This document shows, piece by piece, positions 22,700 to 35,501 of a stretch of 64,000 bases of DNA; position 1 is the first letter of the stretch, and every line of letters starts with the position of its first letter. The stretch is from Thamnidium elegans (taxonomy: Eukaryota; Mucoromycota; Mucoromycetes; Mucorales; Mucoraceae). The stretch covers positions 372,001 through 436,000 of the forward strand of contig JAIXMG010000004.1 in NCBI GenBank assembly GCA_025201345.1. Reading direction: 5' to 3'. A program made the translations under genes and the position numbers. The notes under the pieces are model-generated. The model made no database searches. It was not told where the DNA came from and saw nothing but the letters and a program-made list of their open reading frames with translations.

Positions 22700-24205
22700 A
22701 TTAGCTTGGAGTGCCTCAACAACCTTGGGTGTACAATGCTCCATTTGGCCCACTATAATAAATAAATAATAAATTAATATATTTTCTATATAAAATAATC
22801 TTTATTTTACCTCTGTATTCGTATGGATTACAAGTACATTTTGAGTCAACAAACGTTTTAAGATTAGAGGGACATATTGCTCCCGAATCATGAGCATAAC
22901 CATTAAGATCGTCATATGAAATATCTTTTGCTTGCAAGAACAAACTAACAGCAATTGATTGTGGAAGTGAATCACCCCATCTTTGATAAAAGAAACCTCC
23001 TGCTCTATCCAGCGCATCGAAAAACGCATTATACTCTTCCGACCTCAAGAAATCCAAGGAAGTGATCATAAAGTTATTATAAATCATACAGTTACTAAAA
23101 TAACCGGCGTACTCTCCTAACGGATTACTCTCGTCTGGTTTTTTATCACTTTTATGTAACAATGCCTTATAAATACTCTTTGAAACTGGTTGCAACATAT
23201 TCTTGTGGTGAATAATAAATTCTTTTACAGTTTCATCTAGACCTCGAACAAATTCATGATTTTCTGTCATTGTTAAAGCAAACGCTAAAATATATACACA
23301 CATATATATATCAGTAAAACTACACGCTGTTAGTTATATTAGAAACTTACAAAACTTTTTTTTCTCTCTTTTCATTCTTTCAAATGGGTCATGCTGAATA
23401 TCACAATGATAATTAGATCCAGGTTGAACTTTCCAATAAAATTCCAAGTCTTTTAAAAGCGGATGAAATGCAAGAAATCCCATATTATACCTAGATGGAT
23501 TTTTAATTTTCTAATGTTTTTTTTTTGTTATTTGTTTGTACAATACCTAGTCATTCTTCGCCAGTACATACTTTCACCTTTAGATAAATCTTTACGAGAC
23601 ATTTCCTTTGAAGCGTCTTCAGCCTTCCTGATATCAATCCAATAAGGTTCTTGCCACTCAATCGAGGGGGCTAAACCAAACGAGACGGGTGAGTTGGTAG
23701 TGTGCGTGATAAGCTCTCGAAAGTGTCTAGAGAACAATGTAGGGCCAATGATAACCCAAGGATAGCTGTATCTGTTATTAAAATGGCTTTCTACATCTAA
23801 CATGGTAGCGCGTAACCTATACAATTCTTCTTCTCTCGCAACTACTACAAAGGCTCCTTTCACTTTTGTGGAAGCGTTAGAGACGCGACTCCAGTCTAAA
23901 AAAGTATCGGCCTCCAAGTGTTCGAATGACGAAGTAGGTCGAAGTTTATCTTGATGAGGTAGGCGAAATAGAGCCGGATCAAACCTACCACGTAGTGATT
24001 GAAAGATTTTATCGGAAGAAGGTGATGTGGGTCTGAGAAAAACATAGGTTAAAAAACACGCTAGCATCATAGCCAACGTAAGTGCTGTGTTCTTCCGTAC
24101 CCAAAACGCAATACGTGTCCAAGTTTTATTTGAAGAAACAGGATCCGTTTTGATATGTATCATAGGTGTTCTATCTGCATCCAAAAGACACTCATTCAAC
24201 GTCAT
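22694..24205 (-). CDS. GT15 alpha-1,2-mannosyltransferase (KTR/MNT1 family)
   Basis: Four exons: 24205-23547, 23490-23351, 23284-22811 and 22752-22694, 443 aa. It is a type II membrane protein: a short cytosolic N-terminus, one TM segment (TALTLAMMLACFLTYVF, about residues 40-57), then a lumenal catalytic domain. Family signatures: KGAFVVVAREEELYRLRATM, FNNRYSYPWVIIGP, YNMGFLAFHPLLKDLEFYW, HCDIQHDPFERM, YFSNCMIYNNFMI and GGFFYQRWGDSLPQSIA. The family adds alpha-1,2-mannose to O- or N-glycans in the Golgi. Length matches KTR proteins. The last exon (59 bp, ending ALQANL) overlaps the last six bases of the thioesterase CDS. An upstream in-frame ATG is not needed; MTLNECLLD gives a normal start. 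Confidence 0.92.
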
Positions 24206-25535
24206 TATTTTAATAGAGTAAGAAAGAGAGAGAGAGAGAGAAGTGTATATATACAATGAGAGAGATAATTTCTTTTTATTAATATATGCAGCATTTAATC
24301 AGTACAAAATTGTACAAATTAATTCAAATGGAATTCTCTTTGTCAAAACAAGTTCCAACTCAGCTGTTGCTTGCAAAAAAAAAGAAAAATGTACACTCTT
24401 TTTTCAAAATAATCTTTTATTGGCTTTTGAGAGAAATTTATTAACCATCCTTAATACCTTTATAACTTTTTAGAATAGATATAGTATTATTTTTACTATA
24501 CTAGTAGGTTGTACTTTTTTATCGTTTTTTCTCTTTGTCTCTTAACCTGACTTGGGGCATATCTATAATTAAAGATTGACACATGGCTAGCGTACACCTT
24601 TGGTATTATGTATGTGGTATATGATTCTGTACAGATTAATTCTCTAACATTGAGTGATTTCCCGTTGACAATCACCTCTCGCAGGTCCCACAGGGCTGGT
24701 AGCATCAAAAAGCTAAAAGGAGAAGGATGTATTATAGTAGAATATTGTAGAAACTCCAGATCTACTAGCAATAGAACAATTTCATTGCAGAAGCGAATTT
24801 GAAGGTTAAAAATCAGGTCTTTGGTGGATAAGGTTTATGTCTCTGTAAACTGTGAACCAGACGAGAGTATCATGTGTAGATTACTATACATACTCGATCT
24901 GTTTTCTGCGAAATATCTACCGTATTACTTCTAATCGCCGAAGGTTCGGGATGCCATTTTTTCTTTTTTGACAGTTGTACTTTTTTTTAAATCAGAGCGA
25001 TAAAATGTATATAGAAACCAAGTGCCGAAGCAACGATCACATGTAAAAACTATTTTTAATTAAAATGATTTGATTTATGAATATATACAACAGTTGGACG
25101 TTAATTTTTTACCTTTTTTAACACTCAATCCAACTGCCACTCTTTTTTTTTTTTTTTTTTTTTTTTTGTAATAGTTCAATCTCTATTCACCCCACGGAAT
25201 AATTAAAACCGACAAAACTCGTTCTTACTGTCCTGATTTCCCACGGAAGCAATTAAATGACAGAATTCTCCCGCCAAAAAAGTAGTTTCAAATCAACTTT
25301 TCTGTCCTACCGAAAGCGGAGTATTCATGTCGCACGACGGATCTTGAGTTTTTGTTGAAAACCCTCTTTTAAATAATACAGGGTACTATCATATTACGTA
25401 TCATTATATCGTAACTATAAAGAGTCTGAAGTACTTGGGGGGTTTTTTTTTCAAGTTGGATACATATAGCACTAAAATTCATAGGCACTAGTCAAAAGCC
25501 GTTATTAATTAAAAAAAAAGAAAAAAGATGCGCTC

Positions 25536-25571
<36 letters not shown>

Positions 25572-25772
25572 TAGATCCGAGTATTACAGAAAAAAGGAAT
25601 AAGGTTTATTATAATGGTGATAAATGAAAAAAAAGAGGTGGGGAAAAAAATACAAGGGTTAATAATAAAAATACAAAATATATGTTTTTACATATAAAAC
25701 GGTAATCGAAGAAGAAATTAAGTAGATCAGAAAATATTATAATACAAGGGAGGAGAGATTTAGATGGTTGAC
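24206..25772. other. Intergenic region with T-tracts and gene fragments
   Basis: Contains T-runs at 25141-25167 and 25541-25570 and an open but unrecognised minus frame (24496-24771, with ALWDLREVIVNGKSLNVREL). A plus-strand stretch at 24822-24932 reads like part of an exon. No intact gene. The right end is the 3' flank of the MFS gene. Confidence 0.4.
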
Positions 25773-27305
25773 TTAGAATTCATCATCACGAACGATATGA
25801 GTCTTCTTCTTGTCCATCTCTTCATCACCGACTCTTTGAGAAGGCTTGGGAAGCATGATCTTGTTCTTTTGCATGTAGTAAGCAGAGTAACACATAACGA
25901 TCATAGCAGCAGTCATACCCATGGTTACAATTTTACCGAGACGGTAATCAGGAGAGTCAACAATACTCCATACTTCAACGTTAATGAAATTAGGAGCCAA
26001 GTTACCCAAAGAATTAATAATAGCAATAGCTAAAGCACGACTCTCGGTATCACAAGCGTAAATTTCGTTAGCCCAAGTCATCATAATGGGAGAGATACCA
26101 AATACAGGGGGAATCATATAAGCACTAATAAACAAGAGAACAGTAGGAACATTACCGCCATTGACGGCAACTAAAATAATGTACCAGATTAAAGTATAGA
26201 TAGCACCGGCCAAAATATGGTAAGCACGGTTACTATACTTGTCAGAAAGATAACCTTGAGCAATGACAACGATACCGACCCAAACCCAAATAGGGACCAT
26301 CATATAATTAGCAAAATCGGCCTTGTAACCAATTGTCTTGAGAATAATAGGGAAATTTTGTAAGAAACCCATACCCATTTGCATACAGATAAACATAAAG
26401 GTAAACAAGTAAATGAAGGGTGTGGTGAACAAGTTACGGAAAGTTTGCATGTTCAAGCCGGACTTGGTGTTGCTTCTGCCTTGGCGTTCAAGACGGATGA
26501 CAGCAACCTCGCGAAGATCGCCAGTGATAAACTTGGTGTTGCTAGGGAAATCAGGAATGACAAAGTAACCGACGGCACCAATAGTAACAGCAATAAGTCC
26601 TTCAATAATAAAAAGCCATTTCCAACCACGCATACCGTGAGCACCATCCAAACCAGTAGCAATGGCACCGGAGATAAGACCACTGAAGGCACCAGACACT
26701 TGAGAACCAGCAACGAAGACAGCGGTACGTGTACCCAATTCTTCTTTAGTGTACCATGAACCGAGCAAGAAAACAATACCAGGGTAAAAACCGGCTTCAG
26801 CTAAACCGAGACAAACACGAAGAGCATAAAGACCTTGAACATTAGTAACCAAAGCCATAAAACAAACAACAGCACCCCAAGTAAAAACAACGGTAGGTAA
26901 CATGATACTAGGGCGAACCTTGGTAATAACATAATTAGCAGGGATTTGCAAACTAATTTTTTTTTTAAAGAAAAAAAAGTTAATACAATTATGACAAGAA
27001 ACTATATAAAAAATAAAAACTTACATAATATAACCAATGAAGAACATGGTGATAGCCCAGTTATATTGGTTACTGACAAGACCTAAATCTTCACTTAAAC
27101 CAGTAGTTTGAGCATTAGGCATGTTGTTTCTGTCTAAACCGTTAGCAAAGTAACCAAAGAAAGCCCAAATCATAAGACGACGATCCAAGATCTTTACCAA
27201 TTTCTTCTCGACCTCAGCGGCATTAGGGATATGTTCGAAATCATTGGGTTTAACACTAGCAATGCTTTCAGTTTCAATATGCGTATTATTTTTTTCTTGA
27301 TCCAT
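25773..27305 (-). CDS. MFS anion:cation symporter (Dal5/Tna1-like permease)
   Basis: Two exons: 27305-27025 and 26952-25773, 486 aa with about 12 TM segments. The spliced join gives FFIGYIILQIPANYVITK, a hallmark of the ACS family. Further hallmarks are RVCLGLAEAGFYPGIVFLLGSWY with KEELGTRTA, then WKWLFIIEGLIAV and FPSNTKFIT. Fungal relatives import allantoate, nicotinate, pantothenate, biotin precursors or other organic anions at the plasma membrane; the substrate cannot be told from sequence. The codon use is regular (frequent ACC, GCC, GGT, AAC), suggesting good expression. A CCCC-rich stretch 120-170 bp upstream may hold its promoter elements. Confidence 0.92.
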
Positions 27306-28486
27306 TTTTTTTTTTTTAAAAAAAAAAGTTAAAAGAATATAATAATTATAAAAATGGTAGAAATTGGTTTTTTATAGTTTTTTTCTTGATTTGTATACTT
27401 CCCAACTGAATAACTTCTCCCCCACATTTCCCCGCAAATTGCACGCCAATCATTCGGTTTTTGTAAAGACGGGAAATAAAAGGTTGAGCCAATCCTTAGC
27501 AGTTTTGAGTATCAAATTTGACCTACAACAATTCCCATGTTTAGGCGTGTCCCTTTTTTTTCCTTTTTTACGGGTGAGTCATTATTAATTCACCAAAACA
27601 AGTCATATATAAAAAGAGAACAGTAATAAATTTTTTATTATTATTACAATGCTTAAAGCATTTTTTTTTTTTTTTTTTTTTGAAGCTATAAATTATAGTT
27701 TACTTATTTTTTTACACAAAGGGTTACAAAAGAACCAGTAGGAAAAAAAGTGGGGTAGTTTTGTTCAAAGAGTGTACTACAAGAAAAAAAAATAGTTTTA
27801 TAAAGTGTAACTTGTAACTTTTTGATCGCGCGAGAAAAATTATCCTTTTGATGAAAGAGGAGTTACAACTCCCCCCAACGGAACGGTAAATTACGGTATT
27901 TTAAATTAAAGAGATCTGGTCACTTGTAAACAATTAAACAGTTACACCACATACAATCCTTTATTTTATAAAATAAATAATGAAAACGAATTTTTTTTTA
28001 TTTTTACCTATTATTTGCACTTACTTATTGCTAAAAACGAAAAACCAAATAAATGTGTATAATAAGCCCGCTTATGGATAAAATAAAAGTTAAAATGGGG
28101 AAGAAAGTAAACGATTTAAATCCCGTGGAACGGTTCCCTTTTTCCCTTTACTAAAAGTTTGGTTTTTTCTCCCAGGGTAAAACTTCTATGCAAACTTTAA
28201 TTCGATATACCCACCAGTCTTTGACCGTTGGTAAAAAAAAAAAAAAAAAAGTAGTACACGTACAAAAGTATGTTTTCCCAACTTAGCCTTTATCCGCAAC
28301 AATGATTATATAATAGGCCATTTGCTACCATGATAGCAATATATATGTATTTACAAAAAGTTCTTGGGCAGGGGGTTTTATTTTTATTTTTTGAAAAATA
28401 CGATAGTTATATAAAGAAATGCTTTGATATGTAAAGTATATATACAAAAAGAAGGAAACCGGTCAACTTGGAAAAGGGGGGTTTAG
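27306..28486. other. Intergenic: MFS promoter and kinase 3' flank
   Basis: Contains T-run at 27660-27680 and A-run at 28231-28249 (shorter runs elsewhere). The upstream zone of the MFS gene has C-rich patches (CTTCTCCCCCACATTTCCCC near 27413). No coding sequence recognised. Confidence 0.5.
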
Positions 28487-30053
28487 TTAGCAATCCCATG
28501 GTTTCTCGACTTTAGACGCCCAAGAGCCTTCTTCTTCAACACCCCAACCACCAACATCTTTTTCTTTGTTGTCGCCCCAGGAAGCATGTACTACATTAAT
28601 ATCAGGTTTATCGACAGGTTTGGTTTCCCAATCTGTCTCAGGTACCCAAGGTGCTTCGTCGTGTTTATGTGAGTTCCAGCCAACCTTCTTTTGCTTCTTT
28701 CTGGTTCTAGCAACTAGTTTTTGGAACGAAGAAGGTCCAGATACAGCAGCAGAATCATGACCGTATTCTCTACTTAAGCGTCTGTTATTACCGTTGTTAT
28801 TATAATTAATATTGATACCGCCACTGACGCCAGCACCACCACTATTTACTCTGGTCTTATTAGGAGGAGGATTTCCTATACGTGGAGATGGCGTTCCGAA
28901 AGGACGTTGTTTAAAATTAGCTTCAGAAACTGGAGGCAAGTTATTGGATAAATCATCCATATCAAATACACCATGGTCATCATGATGCTGTCGTTGACCA
29001 TGTTTGGGAGTTGGATTATTATAAGATGATCTTCTTTGGCGAGGAGGTGTATCAACCTTGGTGCTATAATGATTATTGTAATGATGGGGTGCATTATGGT
29101 TGCGACCCGTATTGTTATTTACATTAGGTCTAGGCATGTCTTCACGCGTAAGGGGAGTGGTATCTTTGTCGATATCTTGCATCCATTTACGTTCTGTATG
29201 ACCGCCAAATGGAGATTTGACAGTTTCCGAATATCTTCCATTATTAATCGAACCTTCCAAAAATTGGCGTAAAAGTTGATAATTAGGTTCTTCTAAAAAT
29301 TTGATCTTTCGCGCATTTTCAATAAACTCTAAAAAGCCTTGAGGCAGACCAGCGCATAAATCGCTCATAAACGTGTCCTCTTTAATTTGACGCATTCTAT
29401 CCCAACCTGCGCGAGAATTACGTGCTTGAATTCCAGTCCATGGTAACGTACCGAAAATCAAGTCCAATAATAAGTAACCTAAACTTTCGATATCGTCACG
29501 ACGGGAATGAGGTTTGCCGCGGTGGACGTTAAGGGAGGCATATCTAGCAGTACCCGTTTTGTTTTTAATGTTCTTTTTGGCTTCAGGGTATGGTTTATCG
29601 GTCTCAGGATTACGCCACCACGTTGTGAGTCCAAAATCAACAATATAAAGTTTTGGGTGAGGCTCATTCCATTTTTTAAAGACCTCTTCACAGGGAGGTT
29701 GAATGTATTTGATATGCGGCATACCATGATCATCTGGTATTTCAATCATCTCTGCTTCCGGTAAAAAACACTTGGCAGAGAATAAAAAGTTGTCTGGCTT
29801 AACATCTCTATAAACTAAACCTCTTTTATGAATATGTTCTAATATCGCCAACTAAAAAAGTATTTTAGAATTATTATTGAAAATTAATGCATTTTTTTTT
29901 TTTTTACCATTTGACAGCCAAAGTCTACAACAACAGGTAAAGAAAATGTCTTTGTAGCTTCTCTTATCTGGTTTAAGTTTGGTCCCAACAAGTCAATCAC
30001 AATACAGTCAAAACCTTCATGTTGTCCATGCCAATGACATTGAGGTATTCCAG

Positions 30054-30093
<40 letters not shown>

Positions 30094-30561
30094 GGTTAGT
30101 TTAAATTGTAGTCAATATAACAATAATAGGAGCTCTTACGTCCTCCAGCTAATGCATCGTAGATGATACTCTCATGCTTAATTTGAGGGTGTCGCATTTT
30201 AAGTGGTTCTCTTTTAATAGCATAATGTCTTCCAGTACCAATATCTTCAACTATTTTATAAGCAAACGTTAAAATATTATGGTTATAATAGTAATATATA
30301 TATATATGTTTTACCTTCAAACACTTCACCAAAGGAACCTTCTCCAATTCTACCAAGTACCAGCCATTGTTCTGCAATAATAACATCTCTACTATTTGCA
30401 CTAAGATCAGTACGATTACTATTGAAGGAAGAACATTCAAGGCCCAAAGTATTATTATTACTGTTATAAGGAGAAGCTTTTATATAATTTGTATCGACAG
30501 AACGAGATAAATATGCTGCAGGTCTTTGGGTTGACTGTCTTATATGAAAAGGACTAGTCAT
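28487..30561 (-). CDS. Casein kinase 1 family Ser/Thr kinase with kinase insert
   Basis: Four exons: 30561-30315, 30250-30140, 30053-29908 and 29851-28487, 622 aa. The kinase domain starts at about residue 65. It shows GRIGEGSFGEVFEG (glycine loop), HYAIKREPLK (catalytic Lys), AGGPGIPQCHWHG, IVIDLLGPNL, GLVYRDVKPDNFL (catalytic loop), VDFGLTTWW and GTARYASLNVHRGK. The last is the CK1 version of the activation segment. Oddity: about 40 residues are inserted between the catalytic loop and DFG (LPEAEMIEIPDDHG region), longer than in Hhp1/Yck. The C-terminal third is Asn/Ser/Pro-rich and ends in Trp-containing motifs (KVGWN, APWVPETDW, SWASKVEKPWDC). No C-terminal CC palmitoylation signal as in Yck1/2 is seen. 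Intron 2 contains a TA microsatellite at its acceptor. Confidence 0.92.
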
Positions 30562-32008
30562 TATAGCAGAGATTTATTTTGTACTGTGATTATAATAGGT
30601 TTAAGATGTGTTCATTAAAGTAAATTATACAGAAAAAAAGAAAAAAAACTGTCTGAAAACTTTAATAATTCCTAAGAATTAACCGTCACGCCACTCTATT
30701 GGATCGAGCAGCTCACTTTCCGATATGCAAGCTATATACACGCTATATATTGTAAGTAAACACGCTAGAGATGATAAACGTTTGATGTGAATTAGCTATA
30801 CTTACATATTATTGATGGCTTTGATGACTCTGATTAAGCAATATTCTTTTCTTCGATAATTTCAACTCTGCTTCGCTTCGGTCTATTTCCTTTTGATCAG
30901 CAGCAACGATTCTTGAGACCCGATTTTAATGCCTGAGCTTTTTTGTCGATGTCGGTTTCTATCATATTAATTTATTAAGCGTGAATGCAAAGAAAAACAC
31001 AGTATGATATTCTTTTTAAAGCAGTTCTCTAAAGAGATAGTTGATAATTCAGTATTGAGTTCACTCGTACTACAATTAAATACAGATAATAGGGGTCCAA
31101 GTAACATACTTTTTGAAAAGTTTATTACATGTGCCGCTAGAGCACTTACAAGACATGATGGTAAACAGAAAAGGACATATATATAACTCATTCAAAAAGA
31201 AAAGAAAAGGATCTACTTTCTTTTATAGTTTCCCTTTAAGTATAGGACATATTACGTTTGGAAGCATGTACATAATCGCTAGTTGCTATCGATGGTTTAA
31301 TTTATCAAGCGTATTATATTTCTACTCCCTAGTACATATATACATTTTCAAGGTACGGTTATCTTGCCATAGCCTCATTACAACAATGTCTAAGCAAACA
31401 TGCTACTTGTTATACATATATTAAATTGGTACATGTTTTTTTTTTACCTAGTTTATCTTAAACTATGCATACAGTAGAGTTGATTTGTAAATGGGAGTGG
31501 AAGCATTACCCAATTCTCTCTCTCTCCGTTTTTGAAACTTCTTTTTAGATAAAAAAAAAAAAATAGTTGATTTCGGGGACAATATCTAGTTATTTCCGTA
31601 CATTAATCAAATTTAAGCTGAAAAAAAAAGAGGTTATCAAGGAGTTTAAGACGTAATTTTGGTATACTTGCCATATAAAAATATATAAACCATGAACCAA
31701 TTCGCTGGAATAGGAGGTAGAGGAATTTTCAAATCCTAGAATCATATAAACTATAGAAGAATCCCACAGTAATATGATTATGAACTTTCACGGTATTTTC
31801 TTCTCGGGTTATCGCCTAGAAACAGGTAAACTGCAGGAAAAAACTGAGAGATAACTCTAAAATGTTAACGCAAGTGGACTGCCTTTGGGGATTTAGAGTT
31901 ACCAGTAAAATGTTGCCTGTGTTTTAATCGGCAGTAACACGTGTTGTGTGCTTGAATAAAGAGTCCCTTTAATTCACTCCATGCTCGCACACACACACTC
32001 TATATCTT

Positions 32009-32041
<33 letters not shown>

Positions 32042-32129
32042 TTACATGGTTTCTCCTATTTCGTTTCGTTTTATCTTTTTTTTCTTTCACTTATAACTTT
32101 TTTTTTTTAATACTTGAACAAAAAAGAAA
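30562..32129. other. Intergenic between divergent kinase and coiled-coil genes
   Basis: No recognised gene. Open frame 31004-31186 (+, includes KEIVDNSVLSSLVLQLNTD) looks coding-like but I cannot assign it. A T-run lies at 32012-32040 in the promoter of the next gene. A (CT)n stretch lies at 31515-31526. Confidence 0.4.
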
Positions 32130-33060
32130 ATGCTTCACGTACAAGAGTCTTTTCATAATTCGAATTTATTAATGTCTCCGCCAATGACAGTTATTGTTCA
32201 ACCTCAGCCAAGTAACTCATCCAGATCAAATAAGGTAGTTGAACAGTTGAATGGTAAACTAGAATTAGTTTATAGAGAGATAGCATCTACTCGATTACAG
32301 GTAATATAACCATTAAAAATATATAAAGTTCTTGATACTTATGTAACTATCGAAAAAAAAAAACTAGCTCGAGTCGATTTGTCAAACAAAATTACAGCAT
32401 GAAAAAGATACAGTTAATTATACAAACTCTAATAAAATATTCCGTACCCGCATAAAAGAAATTATGCAAGTATTAGAATCTAAACAAAAAGTATTGGAAG
32501 GAACAAAAGGGTCATCAAGTCAACTTGAATTAAAGGTAAAGCAACTTAAAGATGAAGCATTAGCTTCTCGTCGACAATTAGAAGACTTGAGAAGAAGAGA
32601 GCAAGTATTAGAACATGACCGTGATGTTGCTGTTAAAGAAAAGAATCAAATGAAACAAAAGCAAAGCCTCCTTCAGGATTCAATTGATCAACTCCGTATT
32701 CGCTGTGAAAGAGAAATGGCTCTGCTTCAAAAAGATCATTCTATACTGATCGAGCAAGCAAGAAATATTACTGATAAAAATGAAAATATGATCGAATTAA
32801 TCACTTTTAAGTTAAAACAAAGAAGGCAACATATCGAAAGTCTCGCTCTTATGAAAAGACAACTTAGATCCAATACAGAAACATTTGTAGAAAATGTAAG
32901 AACTCATCTGCAAGCATTAAAAACGGAGATCCAAGACTCTGCATTGCAGACAAAGGACTGTACTTTAGCTTCAATACAGTGTAGAGGTGAAGTAAATGGC
33001 CTAGTTACAAGAATAAAAACTATAGCTGCCGAAATCGCTGCTTCTGAAGATAGATCCTAA
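32130..33060 (+). CDS. Long coiled-coil protein, unassigned
   Basis: Two exons: 32130-32300 and 32368-33060, 287 aa. After a 30-residue unstructured start (SPPMTVIVQPQPSNSS) nearly the whole protein is predicted coiled coil: KVVEQLNGKLELVYREIAS, then long heptad stretches rich in K/E/Q/L such as LKVKQLKDEALASRRQLEDL and KEKNQMKQKQSLLQDSIDQL. I see no domain beyond the coil. Fungal proteins of this shape include She3-type mRNA-transport adaptors and spindle-pole or septin-associated proteins, but I cannot choose between them. Splice sites are canonical and in frame. Confidence 0.75.
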
Positions 33061-34183
33061 AAAAAAAAGACATATAATCTCCTATATTTCGTTTTTTCTT
33101 AAATTATCATGCTATATTTTCCCCGTATAGGATACTTTTTCATAACTCCATATAACCTTTTTCTCATATAATACTCTCTCTCTCTCTTTTTGCATTACTG
33201 ACTATTCGATTAAATTTGTTTCGTTTACTGATAATAATAATACATTAAAAAAAAAGTAAATAATTAGTTTACCTCATCCCCCTCATTTTTATAGTAAAAA
33301 TTTGTATACACACCTCGGTATATCAAACTGCTTCACAATGCTACAATAGTTTGATTAAAAATAACATGTATAATAATAGAAACTGCCAATAATAATGCAG
33401 TCATCTTTTAAACGATTTATATATATATCTCAAATGTATATATATATATATTTAGTGTATATACGCAAAAGGTGCCTAGATCCTACTCTAAACCATTTGT
33501 ATATATACTTTCAACCCGTTCTTTTTACAAACCATTAAATCCTCAACCAGATATACTGTAAACTCCCTTCTTTTAAGAAAAAGAAAAGTCTAACTCCTAT
33601 ATATAAAATAATATATCTCCCTGTTCTTCCAGAAAAAACGGAATATTTCAACTTGTATATCAACCGCTACTGAGATGTATTTTAAACTGAGCGAACCATT
33701 TACCATTAGCCATCATTATTCTAATACAAGTGGCAAATTATAATAGAATGTATTATATTTAACAAAAAAAAAAGATGAACATCTTTATACTTTGTATAGC
33801 ATAAATACAATTAAAGTCGTGTGTAGTGTGAATAAACTAAATCCACAGCCATAAATAAATGTAGTCACAACATTTTAGTTTCTTTCGCGACTGAGCGGCC
33901 ATAGCCCATTTTCACATTTTTAATTATTTCACGGCTCTCAAATTGTTCATTCAAAAGTATATAATGTTATATTGCTTTGTACTGTTCCTCTAAATCTGTG
34001 GATCTGTCATCAGAGCGGATCAGCATGATCTTACCAAAGTAATTGTCCATTATACCACTTACATTAAATCGTCTGTATTTCGTTAGGTATATAAAAGATT
34101 AATCAGGCAAAATAAGCAGAAAGTATTTAGCACTTACGGCCGCTAGAAATAGTCAACATCTACACGCTGAAGATTCGATCTCT
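33061..34183. other. AT-rich intergenic DNA with a degenerate copy of the 50 bp motif
   Basis: Contains TATATA tracts (33421-33451) and no gene. At about 33983-34035 lies a degenerate copy of the 50 bp motif that recurs in the duplication downstream (TGTTCCTCTAAATCTGTGG, then AGCATGATCTT). Confidence 0.6.
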
Positions 34184-34776
34184 TCCAATACTTGCTTAAA
34201 GTCTCAACGATCTTTGCTTTTTTCTATAAACCTCGAGGCTTCATGTGGCTGCAAGAGTATGATGGAGTATTGTTGACTTGGGAATTTTTGTTGTCTTTGG
34301 AATACACAGGAGATAGTAATTCGCATCAGTCTCGAGGTTGACATGACGACTGCAAGAGCAGGGTTTACTATTCTTCTCTGTATCACCAAAGCTAGTATTG
34401 AGAAGCCATGGCTTGCTACTTTCTGTTTGTTTGTATTAGTGTTATCACTGTTTCTTGTTTGCTGTTGTTCCTCTAAGCCTCTAGGTCTGTTTTCAGACTG
34501 CACCAGCATGGTCTTCAGCTACAGCTACATATATCGCTAGACATGTTATGTAACTTGACGCTGTTATGTCTGTAAAGTATAGTTTGTATCAAATATTCTA
34601 TATATAAAAAATGTTACTAAATAATCTTAAACTCTATGCTCAAGCTATTTATCTGCGCTCAGTTGTTAGTATGCTTTGTTTTATGCTTTGTGTCGTTACT
34701 TTATATTGTTCCTCTAAGCCTCTAGGTCTGTTTTCAGGCTGCACCAGCATGGTCTTTATAGAGAAACTACACATTG
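34184..34776. repeat. 593 bp direct repeat, copy A
   Basis: Starts TCCAATACTTGCTTAAAG and ends ACTACACATTG. Copy B at 34909-35501 appears identical: every reading frame I compared gives the same protein. Inside the copy a motif of about 50 bp (GTTCCTCTAAGCCTCTAGGT, then CTGTTTTCAG and GCACCAGCATGGTCTT) occurs twice, at about 34467-34516 and 34709-34758. A short related piece (CCTCGAGGCTTCATGTGGC) lies near the start. Open frames of 60-100 codons exist on both strands but show no recognisable domain. Probably non-coding. Confidence 0.95.
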
Positions 34777-34908
34777 CATTGTTGTCATTTTAAACTGTTG
34801 TTATTTTTTCACAAGGTATGTAAAAGATTGAATAGACAAACCAAACCCCCTGAATTATATTGACGTATAGATGGTGAATGGCTATATGCCGATAGTTCAG
34901 ATCTGATA

Positions 34909-35501
34909 TCCAATACTTGCTTAAAGTCTCAACGATCTTTGCTTTTTTCTATAAACCTCGAGGCTTCATGTGGCTGCAAGAGTATGATGGAGTATTGTTG
35001 ACTTGGGAATTTTTGTTGTCTTTGGAATACACAGGAGATAGTAATTCGCATCAGTCTCGAGGTTGACATGACGACTGCAAGAGCAGGGTTTACTATTCTT
35101 CTCTGTATCACCAAAGCTAGTATTGAGAAGCCATGGCTTGCTACTTTCTGTTTGTTTGTATTAGTGTTATCACTGTTTCTTGTTTGCTGTTGTTCCTCTA
35201 AGCCTCTAGGTCTGTTTTCAGACTGCACCAGCATGGTCTTCAGCTACAGCTACATATATCGCTAGACATGTTATGTAACTTGACGCTGTTATGTCTGTAA
35301 AGTATAGTTTGTATCAAATATTCTATATATAAAAAATGTTACTAAATAATCTTAAACTCTATGCTCAAGCTATTTATCTGCGCTCAGTTGTTAGTATGCT
35401 TTGTTTTATGCTTTGTGTCGTTACTTTATATTGTTCCTCTAAGCCTCTAGGTCTGTTTTCAGGCTGCACCAGCATGGTCTTTATAGAGAAACTACACATT
35501 G
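34909..35501. repeat. 593 bp direct repeat, copy B
   Basis: Exact offset of 725 bp from copy A, with a 132 bp unique spacer (34777-34908) between them. The internal 50 bp motif is again present twice (about 35192-35241 and 35434-35483). Confidence 0.95.
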
